The notes beneath the pieces were generated by a model that saw only the letters and a program-made list of their open reading frames with translations, made no database searches and was not told the DNA's origin. Shown piece by piece: positions 1 to 6,155 of a stretch of DNA of 13,727 nucleotides. A program made the position numbers and the translations under genes. Origin of the DNA: an uncultured Anaerolineaceae bacterium. GTDB lineage: Bacteria; Chloroflexota; Anaerolineae; Anaerolineales; Anaerolineaceae. The stretch's first letter is position 1; each line of letters starts with the position of its first letter. The stretch is taken from positions 1 through 13,727 of the forward strand of contig CALESS010000484.1 of assembly GCA_937907495.1 (NCBI GenBank), read 5' to 3'.

Positions 1-1102
1 GCCTGCGGCTGAATTGAAAGACCTCCGGCCTTTGCCGCCACCCCGCCTGGATGCGCTCGAGAGTGGCTTCCCACGAACGCAAGCCGCTGAAGGCATCGGC
101 GGCTTCCACGTTGCAGGCGCCCACCGCCAGGGCGGCCTGGAGGGCCTGTTGAGGGGGCAGCCCGCGCAGCAGGGCAGCCAGAAAACCGGCAATGGTGGCA
201 TCTCCAGCGCCTGTGGTTCCCACCACCTCCACCTCAAAGCAAGGCAGCCAGGCTTCGAACCCGGCCCAGGCGGCCAGGTCTGCCGGGCAAGCCCTCCCCA
301 AGCCCTGCAAGGCAGGTTCTGCGGAAACCCGCAGGTATAACCCCCGATCTCCGAGTTTGAGCACCACCAGGCGGGCGCCTAACGCCAGAAGTTCTGCGCT
401 GACGTCCTCCAGCAGGGCAGGGGATGGTGGAAGGCCGGTCTTGCGCCAGAGCAGGAAGAGGATTTCATCCAGGCTGGGCAGGAAAATATCCACGAAAGGC
501 AGGGTGTTGCGCAGAATGGCCCGCCAATCAGCCTGACCAGCCGGCGATTCGGGATCCGGGTAGGCCATATCCAGCGAGGTGGTGAGGCCCAGTGACTTTA
601 CCCGTTGGAAGAGCTGTGCCAGTTGCTGGCCTTCCCGGTTGAACAGGGTGGACATCAGCGGTGGGTAGCCGAAATGAAATAAACGGGCATCTGCCAGGCT
701 TTCACTTTTCACATCTTCTGCGCAAAAATCGTTGTTGGCCCCAGGGTGATGGATAAACCGGCGGTCGCTGCCGGGCGGGCTGATGACGATGGAGTAGGAG
801 GTGCTGGATTGTGGGCTGCTGATCATGCCTTCCACCAACTGCGGGGAATGGCGGGAGAGGCTCTCCAGGACGGTTTTGCCCAACTCATCGGCCCCCAGGC
901 GGGCAATCAGACGGGTATCCACCCCCAGCCGGTGCAGGGCCAGGCCGGTATTGGAGACGGATCCACCAGTGGTAATGGCGGCGGGTCCGGCTTGAACCAA
1001 CCGCCCGGGTTGGAAGCCAGCATCGAAGGCGCCGGGGGTCAGGCGGCTCAAATCTGGAATGATATCCAGGCAGATATGACCGGCCACAACGGCATCGGGC
1101 AT
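1..1102 (-). CDS. PfkB/ribokinase-family carbohydrate kinase (C-terminus cut by window edge)
   Basis: Reading leftward from the ATG at 1102 gives 367 open codons that run off the left edge without a stop. The protein begins MPDAVVAGHICLDI, the usual first beta-alpha unit of PfkB kinases. At residues 46-60 it has the sugar-binding glycine motif GGSVSNTGLALHRLG, and at 295-301 the nucleotide/anion-hole motif GTTGAGD, with D301 as the expected catalytic base. The family phosphorylates sugars, often ketoses, with ATP in the cytoplasm; the substrate here is unknown. Most family members end about 50-60 residues after GAGD, and 66 are already visible, so only a short tail is likely missing. The start lies one base after the stop of the isomerase-like gene and has no clear Shine-Dalgarno site, which suggests translational coupling. 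Fructokinase, another ketose kinase or a keto-deoxy-sugar kinase are all possible. Confidence 0.9.
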   Translation of the reverse strand, partial: MPDAVVAGHICLDIIPDLSRLTPGAFDAGFQPGRLVQAGPAAITTGGSVSNTGLALHRLGVDTRLIARLGADELGKTVLESLSRHSPQLVEGMISSPQSSTSYSIVISPPGSDRRFIHHPGANNDFCAEDVKSESLADARLFHFGYPPLMSTLFNREGQQLAQLFQRVKSLGLTTSLDMAYPDPESPAGQADWRAILRNTLPFVDIFLPSLDEILFLLWRKTGLPPSPALLEDVSAELLALGARLVVLKLGDRGLYLRVSAEPALQGLGRACPADLAAWAGFEAWLPCFEVEVVGTTGAGDATIAGFLAALLRGLPPQQALQAALAVGACNVEAADAFSGLRSWEATLERIQAGWRQRPEVFQFSRR

Positions 1103-1103
1103 T

Positions 1104-2135
1104 TTAGCCACCCAGCAGATGGTTGATGATCAAAAGGTCCAGCTCTTCATAATCGCGGGCCGCGCGCAATTCTTCCACCCGGGTCACATCCAACGAGCGC
1201 ACCAGCTCCACCAGGCGCAGGAAAATAGCCCGGCTGTTACGCAGGTGTTTGGTGGAATTCTCACGGGTTTGGGTTCGCAGCGCTTTCACATCCAGGCCGA
1301 TGAATTCTCCGTGTTGCCCGTAACCGTTGCGTTCCAGCACCCAAACCTGGTTGAAGGCCCGGCGCAAGTCCACCACGCCAAAGGATTTATCCTCGTCAAA
1401 CTTCAAGCCGTTCTGATCGTTCAGATGCACGGACCACAATTTCTGGTGGTAGAGGGCGTAGGCAATTTCATCGGAGGGGTCCAAACCGGCCAGGATGGTG
1501 TGCGCCGATTCGATCAGGGTTCCCACGCGGGGTGGGTCATCCGTCAGGCTGGCCAGCCCCAAGAAATGACCGGTGGTCGGCAAATAGGCATGGTCCATGG
1601 GTTCGTTGGGTTTCATTTCCCCCAGGATGCGTATCTGCGGATCAAAGGCCAGCATCTCGTTCATCCATTCCACCAGTCGTCCCACCGCTGCCACCGGGTC
1701 CTTGGACTCGCGTACGTACGTTCCCTCGCGGGCGGGCCAGAGGACGATGTTGCGGGTGCCGAGGATGCGGGCAATTTCGATGGCGCGTTTGGAGCGATCC
1801 AGGGCGTACTGGCGGGCTTCTGCGGAGTTGGATGTGATGGCGCCATCCACCGTCAACGGGTGCTCCCACAGGCGGGGGGCGATGAACTCGGCAACCAGGC
1901 CGCGCTCATCCAGCAGGCGGCGCATTTGTTTGGCCTCTGCCTCCTGCTTTCCCCAGGGGTCATCTGCGTTGCTGACCGCGTCGTCATCGTGGAATTGAAC
2001 GCCCTCAAAACCCAATTGGCGGAAGAATTCCAGCTTTTCGGCAAAAGAAAATTCCTGCCGCACAGCGGGGCCAAAGCTGTCTTCACCGGGGTGAATATTC
2101 CAGGGCCCAAAAGAAAAGCGATAATTGGTTTGCAT
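1104..2135 (-). CDS. Class-I (actinobacterial-type) xylose isomerase-like TIM barrel, with one metal ligand changed
   Basis: The protein is 343 aa, cytoplasmic, and probably an aldose-ketose isomerase or related sugar enzyme. I chose the ATG at 2135 because AAGGAG lies 6 bases upstream (2142-2147) and homology begins there; an upstream in-frame ATG at 2210 would add 25 unlikely residues. Set beside Streptomyces xylose isomerase from memory, it keeps the catalytic His/Asp pair in FHDDD (H49, D52), W133, E173 and K175 in GEMKPNEP, E209 and H212, D247 and D249 in KFDED, D282, and the C-terminal NHLLG. The exception is H237 in SVHLNDQNG, where xylose isomerases have the metal-1 ligand Asp (D245 in Streptomyces). 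It is about 45 residues shorter than Streptomyces XylA. A kinase gene follows directly, so its product is probably phosphorylated next. True xylose isomerase activity is uncertain, and another aldose or ketose substrate is quite possible. Confidence 0.85.
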   Translation of the reverse strand: MQTNYRFSFGPWNIHPGEDSFGPAVRQEFSFAEKLEFFRQLGFEGVQFHDDDAVSNADDPWGKQEAEAKQMRRLLDERGLVAEFIAPRLWEHPLTVDGAITSNSAEARQYALDRSKRAIEIARILGTRNIVLWPAREGTYVRESKDPVAAVGRLVEWMNEMLAFDPQIRILGEMKPNEPMDHAYLPTTGHFLGLASLTDDPPRVGTLIESAHTILAGLDPSDEIAYALYHQKLWSVHLNDQNGLKFDEDKSFGVVDLRRAFNQVWVLERNGYGQHGEFIGLDVKALRTQTRENSTKHLRNSRAIFLRLVELVRSLDVTRVEELRAARDYEELDLLIINHLLGG

Positions 2136-2246
2136 GGCTTGCTCCTTATGTGATGGCTGAAATTTGAAGTACGCACGTGGTGGAGGATTGGGGCGAGGGA
2201 GGATGCCCACCGGCTGCAGCCGGAAGGGGGGTGAGAGGTAGGCAAG

Positions 2247-2285
2247 GGAATTCGAATCTAAGAATCATTCGATTTTCGAAATTCC
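2247..2285. repeat. Imperfect AT-rich inverted repeat upstream of the promoter
   Basis: GGAATTCGAATC (2247-2258) faces GATTTTCGAAATTCC (2271-2285). The arms pair only if one- and two-base bulges are allowed. The site ends just before the -35 box of the rightward promoter, where an activator or a second regulator could bind. It may be chance in an AT-rich stretch. The rest of the 2136-2420 interval holds only the promoters, the palindrome and leader sequence. Confidence 0.25.
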
Positions 2286-2288
2286 TTA

Positions 2289-2317
2289 TTGACAAACAAA
2301 ATTGAATTTGCTATCAT
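2289..2317 (+). promoter_or_regulatory. Sigma-70-type promoter for the ROK repressor (and perhaps the operon)
   Basis: TTGACA (2289-2294), a 17-bp AT-rich spacer and TATCAT (2312-2317) make a near-perfect housekeeping promoter pointing at the repressor gene. The first six bases of the 35-bp palindrome are the -10 box itself, so repressor binding should exclude RNA polymerase. This predicts autoregulation. I see no equally good promoter between the repressor and the binding-protein gene, so this one may drive the whole rightward operon. Confidence 0.75.
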
Positions 2318-2346
2318 TAGTTTATTGATTCAATAAACTAATGATA
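2312..2346. promoter_or_regulatory. 35-bp perfect palindromic operator, XylR-like
   Basis: Two 17-bp arms, TATCATTAGTTTATTGA and its exact reverse complement, flank a single central T at 2329. The inner 25 bp begins TTAGTTT and ends AAACTAA with TT/AA steps next to them. From memory this closely resembles Bacillus xyl operators, which have the form TTAGTTTGTT...AACAAACTAA. It sits between the divergent isomerase gene and ROK gene and covers the -10 boxes of both predicted promoters. The adjacent ROK protein is the obvious ligand. I saw no second copy in the window. Confidence 0.85.
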
Positions 2347-2370
2347 CAATATTTTAACCTCAAAAAGCAA
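2341..2370 (-). promoter_or_regulatory. Possible promoter for the isomerase/kinase transcript
   Basis: On the minus strand TATCAT (2346-2341) is preceded after 18 bp by TTGCTT (2370-2365). The -10 hexamer is good; the -35 matches the consensus in only three of six bases. The -10 is one end of the 35-bp palindrome, mirroring the plus-strand promoter, so one bound repressor would block both directions. Transcription from here would give a leader of roughly 200 nt before the isomerase gene. Placement is tentative. Confidence 0.35.
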
Positions 2371-2420
2371 CTCCCAATTTTTTAAAAATATCCTTCCCCC
2401 CAAGGAACCCTGGCGTAGAT

Positions 2421-3653
2421 ATGGCAAAAGAACCCGACTACCAGGCAGGAGATCAGACCATGTTGCGGCAAATCAATTTGTCCGCGATTATGAGTTATCT
2501 CCGCGTGGAAGCGCCCATCTCGCGCAGTGCGCTGGCCCAAAAAACGGGTTTGAATAAAGCCACGGTTACCAGCCTGGTGGGTGAATTAATCCGCCGTAAT
2601 TTCATTCAAGAAGCCGGCCTGGCGATCAACGGCCTGGGCCGCCCCTCGATGAAGTTGAGGCTGAACCCGGCGGCGGGTTACATCATCGGCGCCGAGATCG
2701 GGGTGGACTTCATCAATGTTATTGGCACGGATTTTTCCCCCAAGGTGATTTTCCAATCCATTCAAAAGACTGTTCCCGGCGCCCCCGTGGATGAGGTGAT
2801 GCAGCTTCTCATCAGCAAAATTCAACAAGCCAGTGAAGTGTGTGCCAACCAGGTGGGTGATAAATTCATGGGCCTGGCGGTGGGCGTTCCCGGCCTGGTG
2901 GATCATTCGGCGGGGGTCTTGCTCTTCGCTCCGAACCTGAAGTGGAGTGATGTGCCTCTGAAGGAGATTCTCCAATCCAGGTTTTCAGCGCCGGTTTTCA
3001 TTGATAACGAAGCCAACCTGGCTACATTTGGAGAGTATTTTTTCGGTTCTGCCTATCAGCACCCGGATATTCTCTTCCTGAGCGCCGGAATCGGCCTGGG
3101 CGGCGGAATCTTGCATGCCACCCACTTGCTGCGCGGAGTCAACGGCATGGCAGGGGAACTGGGGCATATCACCATGGACCCGCAGGGAGAATTGTGCGGT
3201 TGTGGAAACCGGGGTTGCTGGGAAACCCAAGTCAGCCTGCGGGCGCTTTACCGCTATGTGAAGACCGGTCTGCAAGCCCATCCGCAAAGCCTTTTGTGGG
3301 ATTTGACCGGTGGTAATGTAGATGAATTAAATTTAGAGATGATCGTCCTGGCCGCCCATCAAGGCGACCAGGTTGCATTAACGGCCTTTGAACAGGTTGG
3401 CACCTACCTGGGAATCGGCATCGCTTCCTTGTTGAACGTCATCAACCCGGATCTGGTCGTTTTTGGTGGAATCATGAGTGATGCTTGGGAATTCCTGGAA
3501 CCGATGGTAATGGCGGAAATTGAGAAACGAGCCTTACCCTGGAACCGGAAAGGTACCCAGGTGGTCCTGGCCCATCATGGTGGTGATGCGTGTGTCATGG
3601 GCGGCATTGCGACTGTTTATCAGGCGATCATTTCCCAACCCACCATTGGATAA
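2421..3653 (+). CDS. ROK-family transcriptional repressor, XylR-like
   Basis: The protein is 410 aa: an N-terminal winged helix-turn-helix (about residues 20-75, with SRSALAQKTGLNKATV at 34-49) and a ROK sugar-binding domain. The Zn motif is intact (H249, C259, C261, C266 in LCGCGNRGCWE). The kinase catalytic position is Glu in IDNEANLATFGE, as in Bacillus XylR, rather than the Asp of active ROK kinases, so it is probably a regulator only. Similarity to Bacillus XylR runs from GDQTMLRQIN (ADQTFVKKVN in XylR) to IGVDFIN, which supports the ATG at 2421 even though its AAGGA is 14 bases away. The ATG at 2460 has a better Shine-Dalgarno site (AGGAG, 8 bases) and could be used too, but would lose GDQT. 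It likely binds the adjacent 35-bp palindrome and releases it when a sugar from this pathway binds. The exact inducer is unknown. Confidence 0.93.
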   Translation: MAKEPDYQAGDQTMLRQINLSAIMSYLRVEAPISRSALAQKTGLNKATVTSLVGELIRRNFIQEAGLAINGLGRPSMKLRLNPAAGYIIGAEIGVDFINVIGTDFSPKVIFQSIQKTVPGAPVDEVMQLLISKIQQASEVCANQVGDKFMGLAVGVPGLVDHSAGVLLFAPNLKWSDVPLKEILQSRFSAPVFIDNEANLATFGEYFFGSAYQHPDILFLSAGIGLGGGILHATHLLRGVNGMAGELGHITMDPQGELCGCGNRGCWETQVSLRALYRYVKTGLQAHPQSLLWDLTGGNVDELNLEMIVLAAHQGDQVALTAFEQVGTYLGIGIASLLNVINPDLVVFGGIMSDAWEFLEPMVMAEIEKRALPWNRKGTQVVLAHHGGDACVMGGIATVYQAIISQPTIG

Positions 3654-3688
3654 GTCAAATTTCTTGAACCAGTTGTCAGCAGAATTTT

Positions 3689-3699
3689 AAGGAGGTGAT
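3689..3699 (+). promoter_or_regulatory. Orphan perfect Shine-Dalgarno sequence
   Basis: AAGGAGGTGAT is fully complementary to the usual 16S rRNA 3' end, but no ATG, GTG or TTG lies at normal spacing. Downstream in the same frame as the binding-protein gene are an ATT (3703) and a GTG (3721). The frame is open from 3691. It may be a standby ribosome site, a relic of an older start, or the start of an ATT-initiated extension that would hide the lipoprotein signal. The normal start at 3772 has its own good site. Confidence 0.4.
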
Positions 3700-3771
3700 T
3701 TCATTCAAAAGAAAAAATTCGTGTCCGGCAGTATTCGTCAATTTTTCAACCAATTCAAGGAGACTGAGGAA

Positions 3772-5151
3772 ATGAAAAAACTGTTCTATGTTGTGATCCT
3801 GTTGGCCCTGCTCTTGACAGCTTGCAAGCCAACCCCTGTTGCAACCGATGCCCCCGTTGCAACCGATGCTCCCCCCGTGACTGAACCCACGGTCAAACAG
3901 CTCACCATCCTGTGGGCCGAATGGGATCCTGCGAACTATCTGCAGGAAATTGGCAATCTCTACGAAAAAGAAACTGGCATCAAGGTCAATGTCGTCCAAG
4001 AACCCTGGGGCAGTTTCTACGATCTGATGGCTTCCCAGTGGGCCGCCAAGTCGGATACGTATGACATGGTGGTTGGTGACAGCCAGTGGACCGGCCAGGG
4101 TGCAACCCAGGGTCATTACGTCAACCTCACCGATTTCATGAAATCCAATGGCATTGATCAGACCGTGACCGAAGCCACGCTGAAATATTACGGTGAATAT
4201 CCGGTTGGCAGCGGCACCTACTGGGCATACCCCACCGAGGGTGATGCTGTGGGTTGGGCCTACCGCAAAGACCTGTTCGAAGATCCGGCGGAAATGGATG
4301 CTTTCAAGGCCAAATACGGCTATGAGCTGGCGACCCCCGAAACCTGGGCCGAACTGCGCGATATTGCTGAATTCTTCACCCGCCCCGATAACCCGAAAAA
4401 CGGTGTCAAGTACGGTGTTGGCGTCTATACCCAGAAAGATTATGATGGCATGATCATGGGTTACGAGAACGTCATGTTCTCCTGGGGTGCTGACTGGTTT
4501 GACCCGGAGACCTTTGAAGTGGAAGGTGTTGTCAACTCCGATAAGGCTGTAGAAGCTTTGACGTTCTACCGTGAGCTCTACAAGTTTGCCCCTCCCGGAA
4601 CCAGCAATGCTTTCTATGCTGAAATGAACGATGCCTTCATCTCCGGCCAGGCCGCGATGATTATGAACTACTTCGCCTTCTTCCCGTCTCTGGCCAACCC
4701 GGGTGTGAACCCGTTTGCAGAGAACACTGGCTTCTTCGCCGGCCCCAAGGGCCCGGATGGCCAGGCCTTTGTGGCCCTCGGCGGCCAGGGTCTGAGCGTG
4801 CTGGCCTACACCAGCCCGGAACGCCAGCAAGCCTCCATGGAGTTCATTAAGTGGTTCTCCCAGGAACGGATTCAGAAGGAATGGGCAAAAGTCGGCGGTT
4901 ACACCTGCAATAAAGCCGTCCTGGCGTCCGATGAATTCCTCCAGAATACCCCCTACAACCAGGCCTTCTCCGATTCCATGCAGATGGTCAAAGATTTCTG
5001 GAATATTCCGGTCTTCGGCCAGATGTTGGAACCCGTCAACCGCATCCTGCACCCCTACATTGTAGATGGTCAGGGCGATCCCAAGGCCTTACTCGACCAA
5101 CTGGCAGTGGAACAGCGCCAGATCCTGGTTGATAACGGCATCCTTAAGTAG
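3772..5151 (+). CDS. ABC importer sugar-binding lipoprotein (family 1 extracellular solute-binding protein)
   Basis: The 459-aa protein captures the sugar outside the cell and hands it to the permeases encoded next. The start at 3772 has AAGGAG 9 bases upstream. Residues 1-18 form a lipoprotein signal peptide (MKK, a hydrophobic core, lipobox LTAC), so C18 should be lipidated after cleavage. A flexible Thr/Pro/Ala/Asp tether follows, with VATDAP twice in tandem at 23-34. The mature domain begins near 43 (QLTILWAEWDPANYLQEIG) and reads like family 1 maltose/oligosaccharide-binding proteins: YDMVVGDSQW, YRKDLF, FISGQAAMIMNY, and EFIKWF near the C-terminal part. It has many Trp and Tyr residues, as expected for stacking on sugar rings. 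It is the first importer gene, 118 bases after the repressor, and is followed by a terminator hairpin that should make it the most abundant component. The exact ligand cannot be read from sequence. Confidence 0.92.
   Translation: MKKLFYVVILLALLLTACKPTPVATDAPVATDAPPVTEPTVKQLTILWAEWDPANYLQEIGNLYEKETGIKVNVVQEPWGSFYDLMASQWAAKSDTYDMVVGDSQWTGQGATQGHYVNLTDFMKSNGIDQTVTEATLKYYGEYPVGSGTYWAYPTEGDAVGWAYRKDLFEDPAEMDAFKAKYGYELATPETWAELRDIAEFFTRPDNPKNGVKYGVGVYTQKDYDGMIMGYENVMFSWGADWFDPETFEVEGVVNSDKAVEALTFYRELYKFAPPGTSNAFYAEMNDAFISGQAAMIMNYFAFFPSLANPGVNPFAENTGFFAGPKGPDGQAFVALGGQGLSVLAYTSPERQQASMEFIKWFSQERIQKEWAKVGGYTCNKAVLASDEFLQNTPYNQAFSDSMQMVKDFWNIPVFGQMLEPVNRILHPYIVDGQGDPKALLDQLAVEQRQILVDNGILK
3838..3873 (+). 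repeat. Tandem 18-bp repeat in the lipoprotein tether
   Basis: Two copies of an 18-base unit (3838-3855 and 3856-3873) differ at one base and encode VATDAP twice. They fall in the flexible linker just after the lipidated cysteine, where slippage changes only tether length. Confidence 0.8.
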
Positions 5152-5162
5152 TATCTGCTTTG

Positions 5163-5200
5163 GCGTGGTGGGGAGGAAATTCCTCCTCACCACGCTTTTT
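5163..5200 (+). terminator. Intra-operon Rho-independent terminator after the binding-protein gene
   Basis: GCGTGGTGGGGAGG (5163-5176) pairs with CCTCCTCACCACGC (5182-5195), 14 bp with one G-U pair around a short AAATT loop, followed by TTTTT (5196-5200). It lies 11 bases after the stop of the binding-protein gene and 37 bases before the first permease start. Partial termination here would yield more binding protein than permease, a common arrangement in sugar ABC operons; the 3' hairpin would also protect the upstream mRNA. Confidence 0.85.
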
Positions 5201-5237
5201 GAGGGATTCGCTCCACTCCATTATTGAGGTTAGTCAA

Positions 5238-6152
5238 ATGGCAAATATTCTAAGTTCTGGAAAAATTGGAAAAAAGCATCTGAGCGAGAGAGGGCTGGTC
5301 AATTTATTTATCTGGCCCACGCTGATCCTGCTCATCCTGGTGAATATCTTCCCGCTTTTCTATAGTATTTTTCTCAGTTTTAATAATTATTCTGTGATCG
5401 GAAACAAGCTGCCCATCTGGGTTGGTTTCCAAAACTTCAAAGATCTGCTCACCAATGAACAGGTCTGGAATTACTTTGCAATTACCGGAAGATACGCCCT
5501 TCTTTCCGTTGTCTTACAAACCGTGCTGGGTTTTGGGCTGGCCATGTTGATCCGCGAGAAATTCAAAGGCAGCGGCATCATCACCACCCTGATCCTGATC
5601 CCGATGATGCTTTCTCCTGTGGTGGTTGGCCTGTTCTGGAAGCTGATGTTTAACCCCGGCTACGGTATTTTTAATTACCTCATCTCATGGTTGGGTATTC
5701 CATTGACCACCGACTGGCTGGCGAAAGGGGACCTGGCCTTGTGGGCAATTGTACTGGTGGATGTCTGGATGTGGACCCCCTTTGTGATGTTGCTGGTGCT
5801 CTCTGGTTTGAGCGCCATTCCCGAATACCTGTATGAAGCCGCCGCCATTGACCGGGCCAGTTCCTGGTTCCAGTTCTGGCATATCACTTTGCCGCAGGTT
5901 GCTCCGTTGGTGTTGATTGCGGTGCTTTTCCGCTCCATTGAAGCGTTCAAGAGTTTTGACCTTGCCATGGGCCTCACCGGGGGTGGCCCGGGGGCTGCCA
6001 CCCGGCTGATTTCCATTGATATTTACACCAGGGCTTTCCTCGGACAATTCAAGACCGGGCAAGCCAGCGCTTTGGCCGTGATTGTACTGGTGGTGATCAT
6101 TGCAATCAGCAACCTGTACATTACAGCTCTTAACAAGGCGAAGGAGAGTTAA
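5238..6152 (+). CDS. ABC sugar importer permease, MalF-type
   Basis: This 304-aa inner-membrane protein would form one half of the transport channel. I chose the ATG at 5238 because GAGGT lies 7 bases upstream (5226-5230) and the product then starts MANILSSG; a longer reading would run back into the terminator hairpin. Hydrophobic segments fit six membrane helices, the first at about residues 24-48 (FIWPTLILLILVNIFPLFYS). The cytoplasmic EAA loop, which docks on the ATPase, is clear at about 199-218: YEAAAIDRASSWFQFWHITLP, with the conserved Gly replaced by Arg in the DRA step. The C-terminal GLTGGGPGAAT element is typical of MalF/UgpA-type permeases. It is separated from the next permease gene by three bases. 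Confidence 0.93.
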   Translation: MANILSSGKIGKKHLSERGLVNLFIWPTLILLILVNIFPLFYSIFLSFNNYSVIGNKLPIWVGFQNFKDLLTNEQVWNYFAITGRYALLSVVLQTVLGFGLAMLIREKFKGSGIITTLILIPMMLSPVVVGLFWKLMFNPGYGIFNYLISWLGIPLTTDWLAKGDLALWAIVLVDVWMWTPFVMLLVLSGLSAIPEYLYEAAAIDRASSWFQFWHITLPQVAPLVLIAVLFRSIEAFKSFDLAMGLTGGGPGAATRLISIDIYTRAFLGQFKTGQASALAVIVLVVIIAISNLYITALNKAKES

Positions 6153-6155
6153 CGC

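Noticed and set aside
14..1126. Several plus-strand open frames at the left end (14-340, 192-536, 746-1126)
   Set aside because: The minus strand is open through the whole region and encodes PfkB motifs; the plus-strand frames are Gly/Gln-rich shadows.
1709..1721. GCGTACGTACGT repeat-palindrome
   Set aside because: It lies inside a conserved coding sequence and is short enough to be chance.
1104..2135. Naming the isomerase gene xylA outright
   Set aside because: One metal ligand differs and no xylulokinase is seen, so the substrate is open.
1119..2153. 344-codon plus-strand open frame opposite the isomerase-like gene
   Set aside because: Antisense shadow of a gene with conserved active-site residues and a good ribosome site.
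2210..2223. 14-bp palindrome CCGGCTGCAGCCGG in the leader of the isomerase transcript
   Set aside because: Short, with no T-run or alternative pairing that I can see; insufficient for a riboswitch or attenuator call.
3676..5052. 458-codon open frame on the minus strand opposite the binding-protein gene
   Set aside because: It lies almost wholly antisense to a clear lipoprotein binding protein, has no recognisable domain, and reads as the His/Gly/Phe-rich mirror expected from codon bias.
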